From NCBI GenBank assembly GCA_010015675.1, contig ML976996.1, positions 221,736-285,735 on the forward strand: a stretch of 64,000 bases of DNA, read 5' to 3'. The notes below the pieces were generated by a model, which worked only from the letters and a program-made list of their open reading frames with translations, was not told the DNA's origin and made no database searches. Source of the stretch: Byssothecium circinans (lineage: Eukaryota; Ascomycota; Dothideomycetes; Pleosporales; Massarinaceae). Positions 1 through 11,462 of the stretch are shown piece by piece (the first letter of the stretch is position 1; each line of letters begins with the position of its first letter). Both the position numbers and the translations under genes were made by a program.

Positions 1-575
1 CCGGCCTTATCTTCTTCCTGGTCGCGGGTTTTCTGGATGTGAAGAGCGCACCGAATGCCAATCGCGACGCCGTCAAAGTCGCGCAGGACAAGCAACAACT
101 ACACCAGCCAGCCGTACTCGGTAGTAGAGATTGGGCGAAGGTGCCCAAACCGGGAAAGTACTCAGAGCTTCTGGCAAAAAATGTTTCCTTTCAGGCTGCT
201 TTGGTCCAACTCACGGGCACGATCTTTCTTGCTCTAGCGGCGGTGACAGGGTTCCCAGGTGTTACGGATGCCGAAGGACCTTACTATGCTACCTTTGTGT
301 ATGGTCCTACTTTCGTTGGGGGTCTGCTCTTCTGGGTTGCGAACGCTATGCTTCTTCTCGGAACTGAGCAGGATAAGTGGTGGAGACCAAAGCCTACCAG
401 CGTTGGGTGGCATGCCGCGCTTCAGAGTACAGGAGGTGGATTTTTGTTCATGATGATCGGAGTCTTTCTGCTGGCTGGAATGACTCTAGCTGCTGCTTGG
501 GTGACGATGATTGGGAGCTCGATGTTCATGATTGGATGTATCTTGGGGTGGTATGTTAGTATGGCAGTATGCTAA
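1..575 (+). CDS. Integral membrane protein, 3' end only (5' end outside window)
   Basis: The frame is already open at base 3 and ends with TAA at 573-575, so the start lies upstream of the window. The visible part (about 190 residues) has hydrophobic stretches at its first residues (GLIFFLVAGFLDV), around 215-275, 290-360, 430-485 and 490-570, consistent with four or five membrane segments joined by short polar loops. The last segments (GSSMFMIGCILGW) resemble the Gly/Leu helices of YrhK-type fungal membrane proteins, but that is only a resemblance. The final codons may be intronic: a GTATGT donor follows the Trp codon near 550 and a TAG acceptor lies near 636, which would give a different C-terminus. 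Function unknown. Confidence 0.6.
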   Translation, partial: GLIFFLVAGFLDVKSAPNANRDAVKVAQDKQQLHQPAVLGSRDWAKVPKPGKYSELLAKNVSFQAALVQLTGTIFLALAAVTGFPGVTDAEGPYYATFVYGPTFVGGLLFWVANAMLLLGTEQDKWWRPKPTSVGWHAALQSTGGGFLFMMIGVFLLAGMTLAAAWVTMIGSSMFMIGCILGWYVSMAVC

Positions 576-1452
576 ACCAATATCACGCCCGATATCACGA
601 TTCACTAGTAAGCAAAAGAATTAAAAATTAGACTAGGCAAACTTGGGCCGTGCTCGATGTTTCAACATTCGGAGGGGTCGCACTGCTTGTATGTACCCAT
701 TATGTTCGTGACACGCATCACGCCTCCCAGAGCACGTCTTCTTACATTGTTGAGTTGATTACCACACCCTAGCAGGCTGTCCAATGCATATTTAGACGCC
801 CCTATACCTTTCGCGGAACGAAACATATGGTGATTGATCCCACTATTCGCGTCACTTGTTTAGCGTCCTGCGTATTAATGGTTGAATCTGGAGGCTCACC
901 CACATGATCCGACAGTCGCCCAAGAACCACGGCTTTTTGTTAGATCCCACGGTTCCTCTTCAGCACTAGTATAAAAAAACCGGGCTGGCTTCGCGGGTGC
1001 AGCTTCATCCATCGCCGACAAATAAGGTTTTGCTGAACTTCATCGCAACATCACACGAGCCTTCAATAAATGCACTGCTTCGTATTATGCAAAGGATTAT
1101 TTCCGCAATTTGGAGTCTTATATTTGCTTAATACCTCGTTGGTGGGGGTTCGTGTTGAGAAAGTCAGTGATGCATTCCAAGCCACTTGTATGGTTCGGCA
1201 ACGTTCGCTTTTTCTCAATTGAAGGTGGTAACACGATATTCAACGTGATTTATAGCACACTAAGTGGGCAGAAATTTTATTGAATAGTATATAAAGACTC
1301 TATCTCTCCTCGAACTCTTCGCATTCGGAGACACGCCTGTCCAAATATCGCCTTCACCTAAAACAATTATTTCCCTGAAAGTCGGAGACAATCACTTCCG
1401 CACAATACAACCACCTTAGCCAGAGAACCTACCAAAACAAGCCGCTATCAAG
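576..1452. other. Intergenic region with promoter of the 664-aa secreted protein gene
   Basis: No reading frame here looks like a gene. The last 170 bases hold a TATA box and a CT/CA-rich leader typical of filamentous fungal promoters. Nothing else recognised. Confidence 0.5.
1288..1296 (+). promoter_or_regulatory. TATA box (TATATAAAG)
   Basis: TATATAAAG lies 157 bases upstream of the ATG at 1453 and is followed by a pyrimidine-rich run (CTCTATCTCTCCTCG), a usual setting for fungal transcription starts. Its position supports the ATG chosen for the downstream secreted protein. Confidence 0.55.
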
Positions 1453-3447
1453 ATGCCAAGCCAAATCTCAATCAAGGGCCTTTTCGTCAGCGCTTTGGCA
1501 TTCTTCGCCATAGCACAAGCAGCACGAGTTCCTCCTGGCCAAGCGCTTCCTTCACAATCTTCCTCCCTAAACCTGAGTGCCCTCACTAGTGGGTCACTTG
1601 GAGATACAGCTGCGACGACCTTATTAGTGGACGGCATTCTTGCGGAAAGTAACAAGACAGTCAATACTTCTCCAGCATCATCCGAAACCTCCGACACCAG
1701 CGAAGCCGACCAGGAGAAGAAAGATCATCACAATCAGCAGAACGGCGTTGTTGTTGGTGCAACTATGGGAAGCGCAATCACCTCTGGCCTCACTTCCGCT
1801 AAAGATGGCCCAACAGCGGCACTTTGCGAAGCCGTTGTTAGGGGAGCTACCACAGCCTTATCTTCAGAAGCCGGGTTGTTGATCGGGGACGCACTGAATC
1901 CGCCACATGAAAGAAATGAAGAGAAGCCCAATAGTACATCAACTGCGCCAAACACCTCCTCTTCCGCGGAACCCATGTCGTCGCATGGCAGCAAATTTGG
2001 TACCGGGATGGTAGCTCCCCTTGCCGGCGGCCTTGTTGGTGGCGCCGTTGGTCATGGTCTTGCGGAGTCTATTTGCAAAGGTGTCTTCGATGATAAAGGC
2101 TGGCTTCCTAAAATGCTCAAAGATAGTCTCGAACCGGGAATGCACTCAAAAGGGAAGAAGATCATCGAAGAGAGCTTTTCATCTGCAAGTAGTGTGATTG
2201 TCAATTCGGCACTGGTCGAGGCTGGTGTTTCTCCTTACTTGGCGTCCCAGTTTACGTCAAGCCTGCAAAACAGCATCGGGAGTCTATCTGGTCTTTCGCT
2301 TGATCGCGCCGCTGAAGCCTTGCAGCGCAATATTCTTCAGGGAGCTTCACAGATATCAGATGTCGTCGCCGCTGGGAACGCAGCCGCAATAGCGCCTGAA
2401 CTTGGTGCCATCAATCAGATTGGAGCTGCTACGGGTATCATGCCTTCGCCTGTCGGCTCTTTTACGCCGGTCCAACAGTTCGAACGCTTTGCGAAACAAA
2501 TTGCCCATCGCAGTAACCTCGCATCGTCACTTTCTCCAGGGAACAAGGGACTTGATGGGCTAAAAAAAGTATCCAACGATCTCAGCAAGTCCGCTTCAAG
2601 GGCAGCAAAACTTGGAGCGGGCGCTCTTCGCGGTGTAGGTGGAGGTATCAAGAGCGCACTCCACCTCATCCCAGCTCCTTTTGGTTCGCATGGGAAGGAA
2701 AAGGTTCACCACATCACGAAGACGCATACGAAAACAGAGACGCTTAAGATGACGTATCTTCTCACTGCCACAAATATATTCCACAAGACTGCCACCGCGG
2801 CTGACCACGTTCGAACGACCAAGACGGTGACTGCTCACGTCACGAAACTCCACACTGCCACCAAAACGACAATCAATCACGTCACCCGAACAAGGACATC
2901 TGTGGCGAAGATTACACAGAAAGCGAAAGTGACTTCAACGAGATGGATTACGAAAACCAAGAAAGCCACCGTGACATCCACAGCAACCATCACCAAAACA
3001 CTCGCAAAGACCGAGAAAGCAAAACATACGGCAAAGCCCGTTGTCCAACCAATATCCCAAGCTGCCGGTATTGATCCAAGATGGTCCTCTTACAGTACAG
3101 AACACATCCTCTGCAGATCCGACTCTCACCAGCACCTCCGATGCTTCGGCACGGCCAAACATGGCATCAAGTACCACAGCGTCAAAGACAAGAAGTACGA
3201 GAAATGCGCGGAACGAGATTATGGGGGTGCTCATTGTTTCGATAAGAAGTTGTTCGAGAAACTGCCTTTGATAAATTTGAGGGATAATTGGAGAAAAGTC
3301 AGAGGTGTGGCTTGCGCGGAGGTGGGATGGGGGAAGCATCAGATGGTATGTTGGGGTACGCCGAATCGAAGCACAGTCAAGTATAAGGAGATTAATGCGA
3401 AGAAGTGGTTGACATGTTGGCAGAATGCTGATGAGTGTAAGGTTTGA
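1453..3447 (+). CDS. Secreted protein with Lys/Thr-rich repeat region and Cys-rich C-terminal domain
   Basis: Intronless, 664 aa. The N-terminus (residues 1-24, hydrophobic core LFVSALAFFAIAQA) is a clear signal peptide. Residues about 95-225 contain Gly/Ala-rich segments (VVVGATMGSAITSG; VAPLAGGLVGGAVGHGLAES) that could be membrane-active or glycine-zipper helices. Residues about 417-525 are a low-complexity region alternating Thr/Val with Lys/His, such as TKTVTAHVTKLHTATKT. From about 554 to the end lies a compact domain with eight Cys (four possible disulfides) and several Trp. I do not recognise the family. Secretion is supported by the signal peptide and paired cysteines; a wall, adhesion or effector-like role is inference only. 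Confidence 0.8.
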   Translation: MPSQISIKGLFVSALAFFAIAQAARVPPGQALPSQSSSLNLSALTSGSLGDTAATTLLVDGILAESNKTVNTSPASSETSDTSEADQEKKDHHNQQNGVVVGATMGSAITSGLTSAKDGPTAALCEAVVRGATTALSSEAGLLIGDALNPPHERNEEKPNSTSTAPNTSSSAEPMSSHGSKFGTGMVAPLAGGLVGGAVGHGLAESICKGVFDDKGWLPKMLKDSLEPGMHSKGKKIIEESFSSASSVIVNSALVEAGVSPYLASQFTSSLQNSIGSLSGLSLDRAAEALQRNILQGASQISDVVAAGNAAAIAPELGAINQIGAATGIMPSPVGSFTPVQQFERFAKQIAHRSNLASSLSPGNKGLDGLKKVSNDLSKSASRAAKLGAGALRGVGGGIKSALHLIPAPFGSHGKEKVHHITKTHTKTETLKMTYLLTATNIFHKTATAADHVRTTKTVTAHVTKLHTATKTTINHVTRTRTSVAKITQKAKVTSTRWITKTKKATVTSTATITKTLAKTEKAKHTAKPVVQPISQAAGIDPRWSSYSTEHILCRSDSHQHLRCFGTAKHGIKYHSVKDKKYEKCAERDYGGAHCFDKKLFEKLPLINLRDNWRKVRGVACAEVGWGKHQMVCWGTPNRSTVKYKEINAKKWLTCWQNADECKV

Positions 3448-3723
3448 GGGGCTAAGTGATTGGGTTGAGGGGTGCGGTGATAGGTAAGATGGTAATTTTA
3501 TGGTCGGGGTATGCTTGTGATTGATAGGGCACAGGGATTGACGTTATTAATTCGATATATGTATACTATTCATTGAAATTCGAGATTCCCTTAGTTTGGT
3601 TTCGAAATAGAAATCTAACAGGTCAATCTGAGAGCCTTGGGCCTTTGCGCCCCAGTTGTACGTCACGAGTGCACTGTACTCCAATAATTCCTTTCGATTC
3701 TTTACACATCTCTCTCGCGCTTC

Positions 3724-4632
3724 TTAAAGCCCCGTCTTCCTCTGAGCTCTCCAGCTCCCCACCAAAGACTGAACCAACTCCACCGTAACATCTCTCCCAA
3801 AATTCAACTCCTCCTCCGTCTTCAACATGGGAACATGCATAAACGCCACATCCCTCTTCTTCGCCACACCATCAGCACCCATCCCAGTCCTCGTCTTTTG
3901 CACCATACCCGCATAGAAAATGAACCCGCAGAGATACGTGCCCACAGCATCACTCCACCGCACCGGGTCATCCGTCAACTCCGTTTCCGTCGGCCGCGTA
4001 AGCGGAACGGATTCGAGAACAGACTCTTTGAGCACAACATCCACGGGCACAGCATCTCTCCTATTGAATTGAAGCGAGCTTCCAACGGAGGATGCAGGAG
4101 GCCACACAATGCCCTCCGTCCGATTCTGCCAATCATCCACCACAGCCACCAGATCCAAATCCGTACTCAACTTGACAGCCTGGTCGGCCCAGATCTTTTC
4201 ACCTTCGGAATCTTCAAAACGCTGCCCATTCACATCGGTACTCCAGGAGTATACATTCCTTTGGCTCGTTTGCTCGACCGCGAAGTAGGTTCTTCCTTCT
4301 GCAACGCCGATGTGCAGCGAGAGGTCGGGTTGCGTGCTGTTGTAGAGACCGGGGAGGAGATCGATGACGGGATGGTAGGCAACGGGCACGGCGGAGGGAT
4401 GGACGACTAGCTCGATGTTGTTGGGGAGAGATGTGGGGAGGCGGGATACGATGCCGAATGATGGGTTGTTGGGAACGCCTTGGAAGGGCTGAATATACAG
4501 TATGGTCAGTGATACGTCGATCAACGTCAGGGCTAAGCTTTCCGAAAAATTCTGAGGCTAGGTTGTAGATGAAAAACTTACCCCGAACCCAGTTATGAGG
4601 ACCCTTGTGATGGCGGAAGCGACGGGAGCCAT
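3724..4632 (-). CDS. Pyroglutamyl peptidase I (cysteine peptidase C15)
   Basis: Two exons: 4632-4582 and 4488-3724, intron 4581-4489 with GTAAGT donor and CAG acceptor, giving 271 aa. Joining restores the family signature ITGFG|PFQGVPNNPS at the N-terminus. The expected catalytic residues can be placed: Glu about 89 (FAVEQTS), Cys204 in GTYLCGFIFY and His235 in AFMHVP. C15 enzymes remove N-terminal pyroglutamate from peptides; no signal peptide is visible, so it is probably cytosolic. The fungal protein is somewhat longer than the roughly 215-aa bacterial enzymes. It is convergent with the upstream secreted-protein gene, with 276 bases between the stops. The start is the only ATG that gives the motif. 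Confidence 0.9.
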
Positions 4633-4770
4633 GTTTCCGATATTGCGAGGTTATGTCGAAAGAAGCGATATAAGACAGCCATCTTAGATCTGCTGGCATG
4701 CTTTATATGAAAGTAAATGAAAGGTAAGGCACTATTGCCTGCAGCGTCTTGGGCGAAGTCAGAAAACACG

Positions 4771-5125
4771 TACAGTAGAGGGCCCGTGATAAGGATGTCA
4801 CCTGGGCAAGGATATCCCCAGTATAGCGATAATTGATCCAATTAGTATGGGTTTTTGTTTGGTGGAAGGATAACTGCCAGCTACCGATAAAATACTGTTG
4901 TCCCTCATACATATCGTTATACATGTGCCATATATTTGACCAATCAGGGCGGGTTTACCCTCGTATTCGAAGAAAATAGGGGTAAAAAGCCCCTTTTTTT
5001 CTTTCTTTTCCTTCAAACATCGGAGGTTGGGTTGATTACTAATCAAATCTGTACTAGAATAGAACCGCCATACCGATATTTTTCACCAATAGTCGGAGTA
5101 TCCTTATCACGGGCCCTCTACTGTA
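4771..5125. mobile_element. Non-autonomous TIR element (pogo/Tc1-mariner-type MITE)
   Basis: The sequence at 4773-4796 (CAGTAGAGGGCCCGTGATAA...) recurs as a perfect inverted copy at 5100-5123. Both 24-bp ends are flanked by TA, the target duplication expected of Tc1/mariner/pogo elements. The 351-bp interior has no credible reading frame. The CAGT start and the overall form resemble the termini of the intact pogo element at 47202-49010, but the sequence differs, so that element is not its obvious parent. It lies 140 bases upstream of the pyroglutamyl peptidase ATG, so it may sit in that promoter. Confidence 0.85.
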
Positions 5126-6846
5126 TTCGGGAACCCTCGGACGGGTTCACTGGCCCTGCGTCACCGTACCCTTGTCTGTTCCAGAGAGGATCAGGCAGCT
5201 GCTAAAGTGCTTTGGCCCCATGCACCTTGTCCATAGCAGGGTTTCAACGCGCAGAGATGTTGACGACTGCGAGGCATCTTTTTCTTTAGTACAAGAACTG
5301 GTCAGCAGCGGCCAATAGCACGAAGCCTAAAACGTTGAGGGTGTCGCTGTGCAGTTCTCGCTGCATCCTTCTAAGGTTCTGGGGTGTGCGTTATACTTTT
5401 GCAAGATGATCTCGTGGTAAGCTGTACATGTCTTACGGTGGCCTGAACTCCCTTCTGATTGGGTGGCCCCGAGCATCGAAATCCACGTCCGGAAGGCAAT
5501 AAGACGGAGGTTCCGGCAAAGAGAAGAGCATAAAAGTCTACAAAGGCAGGTGCTCGTATTTCCCCCAGTTTTGGGTGTATAGTCGTCGATCAGTAGTTGC
5601 AGATGCGACATGAATAGCGAATAGCGTTTCGGAATCCGTAAGTATTGGTGCGGAATGACGCAAGAAAATGGTGCGCTTTGACTGCTCTTTTCGTTCTTAG
5701 AGCAATTGTCAGGTATGATAATCGTTTCGATTTTCGTCTAGATAGAAGAACAATGAGATTCCGAGTCGGTGAAACCCAGCGTCGCATTTATCGATAAATA
5801 AATATATGCCATCCCGTACACTTCGACCCTCCCATCCACCTCACATCCCGAGTCCCAAATACGAACTCTCCCAATCAATTTTCGACTCATAATTACACAC
5901 AGTCCTCCGTTTCCCAATAACCTGCATGCCTAAAGGGATTCTCTAGTAACCCCATGGACACTTCTGATTAAGCTGGCAGGTAAATATCTTCGCGATTAGA
6001 GTTCTTAAGTGTACTGCACAAGGTAGCTTTAATACACGGTCCTGGTGCTGTAAGCGGCACTGTAAGTGTGTTAGCAGGGAGGTTTAGTACATGTATCACT
6101 TTTCCTATCTATACTATCAGACTGACCAATATATCGAAGACTGTCGGTGGTTGACACTGCCAATTCATAGCTAACACATACTTCTCCTTGACGTAATACG
6201 CATAGATCTCGCGGATTCACCAATGGCAATTTCATCGACGTAATTCAATACTCGATGCACACAAATGGACGCATTCACGGGGCATGTATGAGATACGATA
6301 TCACGTGCCCAAGTTCGGAATATATCACATGATTTGTGCCGAGGCTCCGTCATCGACGTTCCGTCCCAACTCACTCCAGCTCTTCCACTAACCTTTCGCT
6401 TTGCAACAGGATATCGTCATTGAACACGGCAAATCACTCCATTGTCAATTAAAAGTACACATTATCATACTGTTTTCCAGCCAAAGAGGTCTGCACAAGG
6501 TCTTATCAGAATGATTGTATACACTCATCACACCCCCTGTAGCCACTCCGCAGTCATCACTGTCCATCCATCCTCGCCGAACATGGCTTATCAGCCGCCA
6601 TTGGTTGTCCCGCACAGTTCCCTGCATGTCAGGCGTCAACTTGCGCGCTCTCATACCCCATATTCCATGCTTTATGCCTGTCACTTCAAAAGTGGGTAAA
6701 CGATGCGCCGGGGATGTCTTGGCGTATCAGCAGTGGTCTTTCCCTTGCTGTCAGATTAGCCGTGTAGGTTTATAACCTAACGTTAACGTAACGGTCATAC
6801 CTACCGGCGCAACATTAGCCTTCCGGATTCACTTGGGACAAGCAGT
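5126..6846. other. Intergenic region, no gene seen
   Basis: Only short frames without family resemblance or usable splice structure are present on either strand. The stretch separates the MITE from the hydantoinase gene and ends in its presumed promoter, with a short GTTAAC-containing inverted motif (taacgttaacgtaa) near 6778. Confidence 0.4.
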
Positions 6847-9800
6847 ATGGCCCCGGGGTACAGGTTGGGCGTGGATGTGGGCGGGTGAGTACTTTTTTCC
6901 TCTCTACTCACCTTTGAAGCCGCAGTGGCAATATAGCTAACGTGCTGTAGTACGTTCACAGATGTATGCATCATAACACCACAGGGCCAGTCCGTTCGCG
7001 CCAAAGTCCCCACCAACACGTCCGACCAGTCCATCGGCGTCCGCGAAGGCGTTACTAAAGCTCGCGCTATCCTCAAAGAGAAATACAACTGGGACGGGAA
7101 ATTCGAGTACATACATCACGGCACGACAACGGGCACAAATGCGATACTCGAAGGCAAGGGCGCGAGGGCTGGTCTTATTGTTACAGCGGGACATAAAGAT
7201 ATTTTGACGGTGAGGAGGAGTCAGATACCTGGTGGACTTGGCGCGTGGATCAATTACGTGCAGCCGGAGCCCATCGTGCCGCTGGAACGGACTGTCGAAG
7301 CTGTGGAGAGGGTCACAATTGGAGGCGACGTGTTTAAGGAATTGGACGAGGCGAAGTTTAGGGAAGATTTGCAGGACCTGAAGAGGCAGAAGCCGGAGGC
7401 GATTTCGGTGTCGCTATTGAATTCCTTCAGCAACAACATTCACGAGAACCGGATACGAGAGATTCTGCGTCATGAATTCGGTCCGGACGTTGAGGTTGTC
7501 ACATCTACCGACATTTTGCCGGAAATACAAGAGTACGAACGGACAATTACCACGACGGCGAATGCGATTGTGCAGCCCGTGGTGAAGCGGTATATGAAGA
7601 ACTTGCAGAAGATGCTTCAGGATGACACGGACACGATCCGCATCCTCAAGTCGGACGGCGACCTCACCAGCGTGGAGTTTGCGGGCGATAAACCAGTGCA
7701 GATTCTGATGAGTGGTCCGGCGGGCGGAGTAAAAGCTGTGTCACATTTGGTCGCGAACAACACACCTTTCAAGAATTTGATCACACTCGATATGGGGGGG
7801 ACCTCGACAGACTGCGCTCTCCTGTCTGGATCCGATGTCATTATTCGACGAGAAACGAACGTGGGGCCGCTAGCAGTCAAGGCGCCTTCGGTTGATGTGC
7901 GAACAGTTGGCGCTGGCGGTGGTTCTATTGCAGTGTACAACGACTTCACAAGGCAGTTGCGCGTTGGTCCAGAGTCAAGTGGGGCGGCACCAGGTCCTGC
8001 AGCGTATGGCAAAGGAGGTTCTCAAGCAACCGTCACCGATGCCAACCTGACCCTTGGGTATCTCCCTTCGAAGTTGCTTGGTGGTGCTTTCGAGCTTGAT
8101 GTTGCCGCCGCTGCATCAGCAGTTGAGTCCATCGCGAAGCAGATGGGCATGGAAACCATCGCTGCAGCCGAAGGAATTATTGATCTTGTGAATGAGTCAA
8201 TGCATGGCGCTCTTCGTTTAGTCTCGGTCGAGCAAGGTTTCGACCCGCGCGACTTTGCCTTGGTCGCTTTCGGTGGCGCTGGCCCTCTCCATGCTAACTC
8301 TCTCGGAAAGCTACTCGGCTCATGGCCCGTCATCGTTCCTCCCAGTCCCGGTGTTCTTTGTGCTCAGGGCGATGCTACAACCAAGATGTCACACGAGCAG
8401 AGTTGCACGTATATCAACCTCTTCTCCGACATCACCGCACAAGACCTCGCTTCGGCGCTTGGCGAGTTAAAGGATGGCTGCATGAAGACGATGAAGACAC
8501 AACTTGGAAGTGAAGAGGCACCTCTGAAGGTTCGGTACCAATCCGACATGAGATACAAGGGCCAAGCCATGACACTCACTGTCGATTTCTCCGAGCAGGA
8601 GCTAAAAGATACTCAACGGCTGCTCCAGACACTTCGAGCCAAGTTTGCTGAAATGCATGACCAACAATTCGGCTTCTCGCTCGAGAATGCGGAGCTCGAA
8701 ACTATGCGCATGCGGGCTAAAGTCGTTGACGCTTCCGAAGATGTAACCATTCAGGCAATCGAACAGGCGAAGGACTCACACCCGCCAGAGGACGCCATCA
8801 CGATCAAGCAGGACATTGTCTATGAAGGTCAGAAAGTGGAAGCTACGTTCTGGGACCGAACTAAGATCATGAAGGCTGGTATCAAGATTGCTGGTCCCGC
8901 TCTCATCTCCGAGATGGACTCTAACACTCTCATCTTGCCGGGTTATATTGGTGAAATAGACTCGATGGGCAACATCCTCATATGGCCAGCTGAGAAGAAG
9001 ACGGAAGAAAAGAAAGTGCATACGAAGGAGACCGCAGAGCAGCTCATCAAAGAACAACCCCTCATCTCCACTCTGATCTCATCAGCACTTGGCTCGATTC
9101 GGCGCGAGATGGACTCATTAATGCTACGATGTGCCATGTCACCGGCTATCCGTGAACAACAGGATGAGTTCAATGTCATCACGAACACCCGGGGCCAAAT
9201 GCTTGTTGGTCAGTTCGGCAGCTTCATCACACAGTTCCTCAATGGCTGGAAGGGTACTATCGAAGAAGGCGATGTCTTTGTCACCAACGATGTGTATCAA
9301 ACAGATGGTGCTGTATCACATCTGAACGACGTTATCATTGTTCTACCGATTCATTACCAACACCAGCTTGTTGGATGGGCCGCGAACTTTGGGCACTTGA
9401 CCGACATACAAGGAAAAGTTCCGGGCTCCATGTCCATCAACGCCAGTACCATCTTTGAAGATGGTCTACAAATTCCCATCGTGAAGCTATACGACAAGGG
9501 CGCCTACAACCAAAGTCTAGCTGAAGTCTTCTTCCGCAACTCCCGACAGCCGGAATGGTTCCAGAGCGACTTGGTAGCATTAGTGGCAGCTTGCAAGACT
9601 GCAGCTTCGCGCGTCTGTGAGCTTTGCGAGCGCTACGGTCTGCCAGTCTACCAAGCCGCCACCGACAATCTCCTAGCACAAAACCGTGCAGCCATCAAAA
9701 CTATCATCGACTCCAAGATCGGAACCGAGAAGTCTAGTTTCACAGACTTCATCGACGACGATGGCCAAGGTATAGGGCCTTACGCCATCTCTTGCTCGAT

Positions 9801-11057
9801 GCAAAAGGAGGATGACAAACTGGTCTTTGATTGGGATGGTACTTCCCCACAGTCCAACACTTCAATGAATTTTTACCTCAGCATAACCATGTTCAAAATG
9901 TTCATCGGCTACTACCTCCTCGCAGTCTACGACCCTCACTGCGTCGTCAATGATGGCTTCCACGACCTCATCGACATCAGGATACCTTCAGGAACTATAC
10001 TCCGCCCCGTCCGACCCGCAGCTGTGAGCTGTCGAACGCATCTCCTCGGACGCGTAATGGACGTCATGCAAGCACTCTTCGGCCAACGGAATCCCGCGTA
10101 CCGCTGCGCGGCAGGCTTCTCCGACTCCCCACATCTCTTCTACTCCGGCTTCAAGCCCGATGGTGAATTCTTCCTCCTCTACCAAATCGGCTTTGGTGGC
10201 GTGCCTGCCCGACCTATTGGTGATGGACCGGATTGCCACTGCTTGTTCCCAGCTATCAAATCCATCCCGACGGAGAACATCGAACTCTACTTCCCACTCA
10301 TCCTTGAGGCGAACGAAGCACTCCCCGACTCCGGTGGGGCGGGATACTTCCGAGGCGGCAATGCCCAAAGGACACTGTATCGCTTCCTGAGTGAGGGCGA
10401 AGTCAGTATCCACGACGATCGATGGCTGATCAAACCCTGGGGCGTCAATGGCGGGTCTCCCGGATCGCGAAGTCGAAAGATTTTGTACACGAACGATTCA
10501 TATGGCACAGGCAAAGAGCAAGAGCCTGAGAACCGCGTCTTGTTGCAATCGAAACAAGACCACATCCATGTCCTACCCGGTAAGTTCATTCAATCTCCCT
10601 TATATAACAAGAGATCCACAATCTTAACACTCTCCCAGGCGACGTCCTCGAATGGATAACCTGGGGTGGCGGCGGTCTAGGCGACCCCCTAACCCGTCCC
10701 GCCGACATCGTAGCCCGAGAAGTCCACCGCAAACTCGTTACCATCCCCGGCGCCGCGCGTAACTACGGCGTCGTCGTTTCTCCCGCCGATTTTTCCGTCG
10801 ACGAAGCCGCGACTGCCGAGCTCCGAGGAAAGATGGCAAAGGAGAGGAAGGAAAAAGGATATAGTGCGGATATGAGCTATGATCGCGGCGGTACAATGAG
10901 GGAGATCCTTGCGAGGGCGGAGGAGGAAACGGGGTTGAAGGCACCGAGGCCGCAGTGGGAGAGGAGGGCCTATGGGCCGCATGTTGGGTTGGCGTATGTG
11001 AGGGAATGGTATGAGAGGATGGGGAGGGAGGGGGTAGGGGCTTGGGACTTTGAGTAG
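6847..11057 (+). CDS. Hydantoinase/oxoprolinase family protein, fused HyuA-HyuB
   Basis: Three exons: 6847-6884, 6951-10579 and 10639-11057, giving 1361 aa. The 38-base first exon encodes MAPGYRLGVDVGG, and splicing completes the N-terminal nucleotide-binding motif GVDVGG|TFTD. HyuA-type region: residues about 8-690, with HHGTTTGTNA and LDMGGTSTDCALL of the sugar-kinase/Hsp70-like fold. HyuB region: about 700-1300, ending in PGDVLEWITWGGGGLGDP, which crosses the second intron. The family hydrolyses cyclic amides (5-oxoproline, hydantoins) with ATP; related proteins carboxylate ketones. Sequence around 60-110 looks closer to N-methylhydantoinase/acetophenone-carboxylase types than to canonical eukaryotic 5-oxoprolinase, so I leave the substrate open. 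No signal peptide, so presumably cytosolic. Confidence 0.88.
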
Positions 11058-11462
11058 GTTCAAGGTCGGTGAGGCTGAAGATGTTTGGGTAGTGGAGTGG
11101 TGTTTTATGGATTGATATGGTAAGGTCTGGGTCAATTATTGCATACCACTCTTCCCGATACTGCTCACACACCTTGTCCTTTATCCTCTATATTGGGGGC
11201 TGTTCGGTCCTCACCTATTCGTCACATGCGCCAACAATAGGCCCGGAAGCTGTCAGAATAAAAAGCGAAATATGCATGTCTGTATTCCGGAACATAAGTA
11301 CTCATTGTCGACACTGCGATTGGTTGAGCTAAACAAGAACAACAGCGTCACTTTCCAAACGTCCAGCCCAACGCTCTGAACCCCTTATTCTCTATCTTAG
11401 TCCAAACCTAAGGGTGAAAAGAAAAAAACCTTAAACCTTCGAGCTAACATTTCCACCCCAGG
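11058..11462. other. Convergent 3' intergenic region
   Basis: 405 bases between two convergent stops. No gene, repeat or RNA seen. Confidence 0.5.

Noticed and set aside
7204..10659. Hydantoinase gene as a single exon starting at MTVRRSQ
   Set aside because: The frame begins with an internal GTG/ACG-region codon; exons at 6847-6884 and 10639-11057 restore the conserved GVDVGGTFTD start and GGGGLGDP end.
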